A stretch of 6,149 nt of DNA, taken from contig JAQTLI010000185.1 in the NCBI GenBank assembly GCA_028714995.1, forward strand, positions 1-6,149, written 5' to 3'. The DNA comes from Methylobacter sp. GTDB lineage: Bacteria > Pseudomonadota > Gammaproteobacteria > Methylococcales > Methylomonadaceae. The notes beneath the pieces are model-generated. The model was not told where the DNA came from and searched no databases. It saw only the letters and a list, made by a program, of their open reading frames with translations. The translations under genes were made by a program, and so were the position numbers. Below are positions 4,844-6,149 of this stretch, in pieces (within the stretch, counting starts at the first letter, position 1; every line of letters starts with the position of its first letter).

Positions 4844-5876
4844 TTTTCAATCCTCTCACACCTTGCTCGGCAGGATTCAATACGACGCCGCGCTCAGTCA
4901 CAATGGCCGAAATCAGTTCAGCCGGGGTAACGTCAAATACCGGATTCCAGGCACTCACCAATGACTCATCGTTAATGTAACAGGCCGGCAATAATTCATT
5001 CTGGTTGCGCTGTTCGATTTCAATCTGGTCGCCGTTGGCCATGCTCCAGTCTATGGTCGAGGTAGGCGCTACCACCATTACCTTGACGCCATGCTGTTTG
5101 GCTAACACAGCCAGGGAATAGGTGCCGATTTTATTGGCCGCATCGCCATTGGCGGCAATGCGGTCTGCGCCCACGATTATCCAGTCGACAGCACCTGATT
5201 TCATCAGCCATGCCGCCGCCGAATCGGCAATCAATGTCGCCGGAATGCCGTCTTGCGCCAGTTCCCAGACGGTCAGCCTTGCGCCCTGATTCCAGGGCCG
5301 GGTTTCTCCGGCATACACTTTTACGGGTTGTCTTTGATAAGCGCTACGGATAACGCCGAGCGCCGTACCGTAGCCGCCGGTTGCCAGAGCGCCTGCATTA
5401 CAGTGCGTCATCACGCCTTTAGCGCCCGCCATAATATCGGCGCCCAACTCACCCATTTTGTGATTGGCGGCAATATCATCGGCGTGAATCTTCTCAGCGC
5501 AGGCCAGAATTGCCGCTAACGGATTATCAAGCTGTTGATTCAGTACTGCTTTCATCTGATCCAGTGCCCAGAACAAATTGACGGCTGTCGGCCTGGACTT
5601 TGCCAGCATCTCAATATCTGCCGCCACCTTTTGCCGCCACTGGCCTGAATCTTTGGAATAATGATGACTGACAGAAAGCACCACGCCGTAAGCCGCAGCA
5701 ATGCCGATAGCCGGTGCGCCGCGAACGCGCATGGTTGCGATGGCTTCTGTTACGCCTGCCGCATCGCTGTATTCGTCGTAAACAATTTTCTCGGGCAATT
5801 GCCGCTGATCCAGCACCTTTAAAGCATCCCCCGTCCATTGCAGGGCTTGTACAGCTAATTTTTTTTGCATCGTCAT
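4833..5876 (-). CDS. mtnA: Methylthioribose-1-phosphate isomerase MtnA
   Basis: MtnA is a cytosolic enzyme that isomerises 5-methylthioribose-1-phosphate to 5-methylthioribulose-1-phosphate in methionine salvage. The 347-residue length is normal for the family. The conserved blocks are in order: MRVRGAPAIGIAAAYG (49-64), SRPTAVNLFWALDQM (94-108), MTHCNAGALATGGYGTALG (156-174) with catalytic Cys159, YAGETRPWNQGARLT (188-202), and IIVGADRIAANGDAANKIGT (233-252) with catalytic Asp238, then PTSTID (271-276). It belongs to the eIF2B-alpha-related fold. Start choice is between ATG 5876 and an ATG six bases further in; neither has a clear ribosome site. It is first in a two-gene unit with the cysZ-like gene and diverges from the deaminase-type gene, which can supply its substrate through methylthioinosine. 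Confidence 0.96.
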   Translation of the reverse strand: MTMQKKLAVQALQWTGDALKVLDQRQLPEKIVYDEYSDAAGVTEAIATMRVRGAPAIGIAAAYGVVLSVSHHYSKDSGQWRQKVAADIEMLAKSRPTAVNLFWALDQMKAVLNQQLDNPLAAILACAEKIHADDIAANHKMGELGADIMAGAKGVMTHCNAGALATGGYGTALGVIRSAYQRQPVKVYAGETRPWNQGARLTVWELAQDGIPATLIADSAAAWLMKSGAVDWIIVGADRIAANGDAANKIGTYSLAVLAKQHGVKVMVVAPTSTIDWSMANGDQIEIEQRNQNELLPACYINDESLVSAWNPVFDVTPAELISAIVTERGVVLNPAEQGVRGLKNVI

Positions 5877-5919
5877 TATTTATCAAGCCATTTTTATCAA
5901 AAAATTAATGGTAAAAAGT

Positions 5920-5925
5920 TATAAT
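5920..5925 (+). promoter_or_regulatory. Probable -10 element of the deaminase-type gene
   Basis: TATAAT at 5920-5925 is a perfect -10 hexamer 26 bases before the ATG at 5952. No good -35 hexamer is found 15-19 bases upstream, only A-rich sequence such as TCAAAA at 5897-5902. The promoter may need an activator. The short divergent region 5877-5951 must also hold the mtnA promoter, which I cannot place. Confidence 0.4.
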
Positions 5926-5951
5926 TCCACAACTAAATACAGGAATATCTT

Positions 5952-6149
5952 ATGACAGTTGTCGATACCCTCATCCACGCCCGCTGGATTATACCCGTTG
6001 AACCGGAATCAGTAACCTATGAACACCATACGCTGGTTGTCGATGGCGGCCGTATTATCGACCTGCTGCCTACCGAGATTGCCAGGCAAAAATACCAGGG
6101 CACGACTACCGAAAATCTGGAAAGCCACGCCTTGCTGCCCGGCTTAATC
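5952..6149 (+). CDS. mtaD: Amidohydrolase of the MTA/SAH deaminase type (TRZ/ATZ family), N-terminal part
   Basis: The first 66 residues run to the window edge without a stop. The start MTVVDTLIHARWIIPVEPE, then HTLVVDGGRIIDLLP and SHALLPGLI, is the N-terminal beta-sandwich of TRZ/ATZ amidohydrolases related to 5-methylthioadenosine/S-adenosylhomocysteine deaminase. The metal-binding HxH motif usually follows directly after the PGLI/PGLV segment, so it lies just outside. The ATG has AGGA seven bases upstream. In gammaproteobacteria this gene is often next to mtnA. Deamination of methylthioadenosine to methylthioinosine, followed by a phosphorylase, yields MTR-1-P for MtnA. The exact substrate cannot be fixed from this fragment. 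Confidence 0.82.
   Translation, partial: MTVVDTLIHARWIIPVEPESVTYEHHTLVVDGGRIIDLLPTEIARQKYQGTTTENLESHALLPGLI

Noticed and set aside
5253..5908. Plus-strand and minus-strand short frames overlapping mtnA
   Set aside because: They lie opposite or within the well-conserved mtnA reading frame and show no domains or ribosome sites.

Overview
The window looks like chromosomal DNA from a gammaproteobacterium. The grounds are the MtnA-type methylthioadenosine salvage genes next to a cysZ-like gene, a DUF2780 lipoprotein, a canonical uppP and small IS5-type and REP-like repeats. A methanotroph of the Methylococcales would fit, but nothing visible fixes the genus. There are six intact or nearly intact protein genes, two genes cut by the window edges and one small probably frameshifted gene. 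No rRNA, tRNA or CRISPR array was recognised.

Left part (1-1113): the window opens inside the 3' end of an IS5-family transposase gene that stops at 119. Its last bases carry a -35-like hexamer that pairs well in spacing with a -10-like hexamer just outside, which may form a hybrid promoter for uppP (224-1051, undecaprenyl-diphosphatase). A REP-like hairpin (1077-1113) closes the uppP unit and abuts the stop codon of the convergent gene.

Middle part (1114-3700), all on the minus strand: in transcription order there is a DUF2780 lipoprotein gene (3019-3594), a small gene that reads well only if one base is added to a T6 run (2743-2960), a secreted beta-propeller-like protein (1794-2627, GTG start) and a GNAT acetyltransferase (1114-1761). 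The last two are closely packed and probably co-transcribed. The DUF2780 gene has an unusual leader with crossing inverted repeats and a competing hairpin.

The stretch 3634-4123 holds no convincing gene. It contains a 13-bp perfect palindrome and a 110-bp MITE-like element with IS5-like ends, inserted exactly at the stop codon of the next gene.

Right part (4124-6149): mtnA (methylthioribose-1-phosphate isomerase) and a cysZ-like membrane protein gene overlap by 11 bases on the minus strand. Diverging from them is the start of an amidohydrolase of the MTA/SAH deaminase type. Together they suggest methylthioadenosine salvage by deamination, feeding MTR-1-P to MtnA, coupled to a sulfate-uptake-like protein.

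No wholly new system is evident. The most interesting items are the small frameshifted gene with its start-site-pairing repeat, the DUF2780 leader, the IS-derived promoter in front of uppP and the MITE at the cysZ stop codon.
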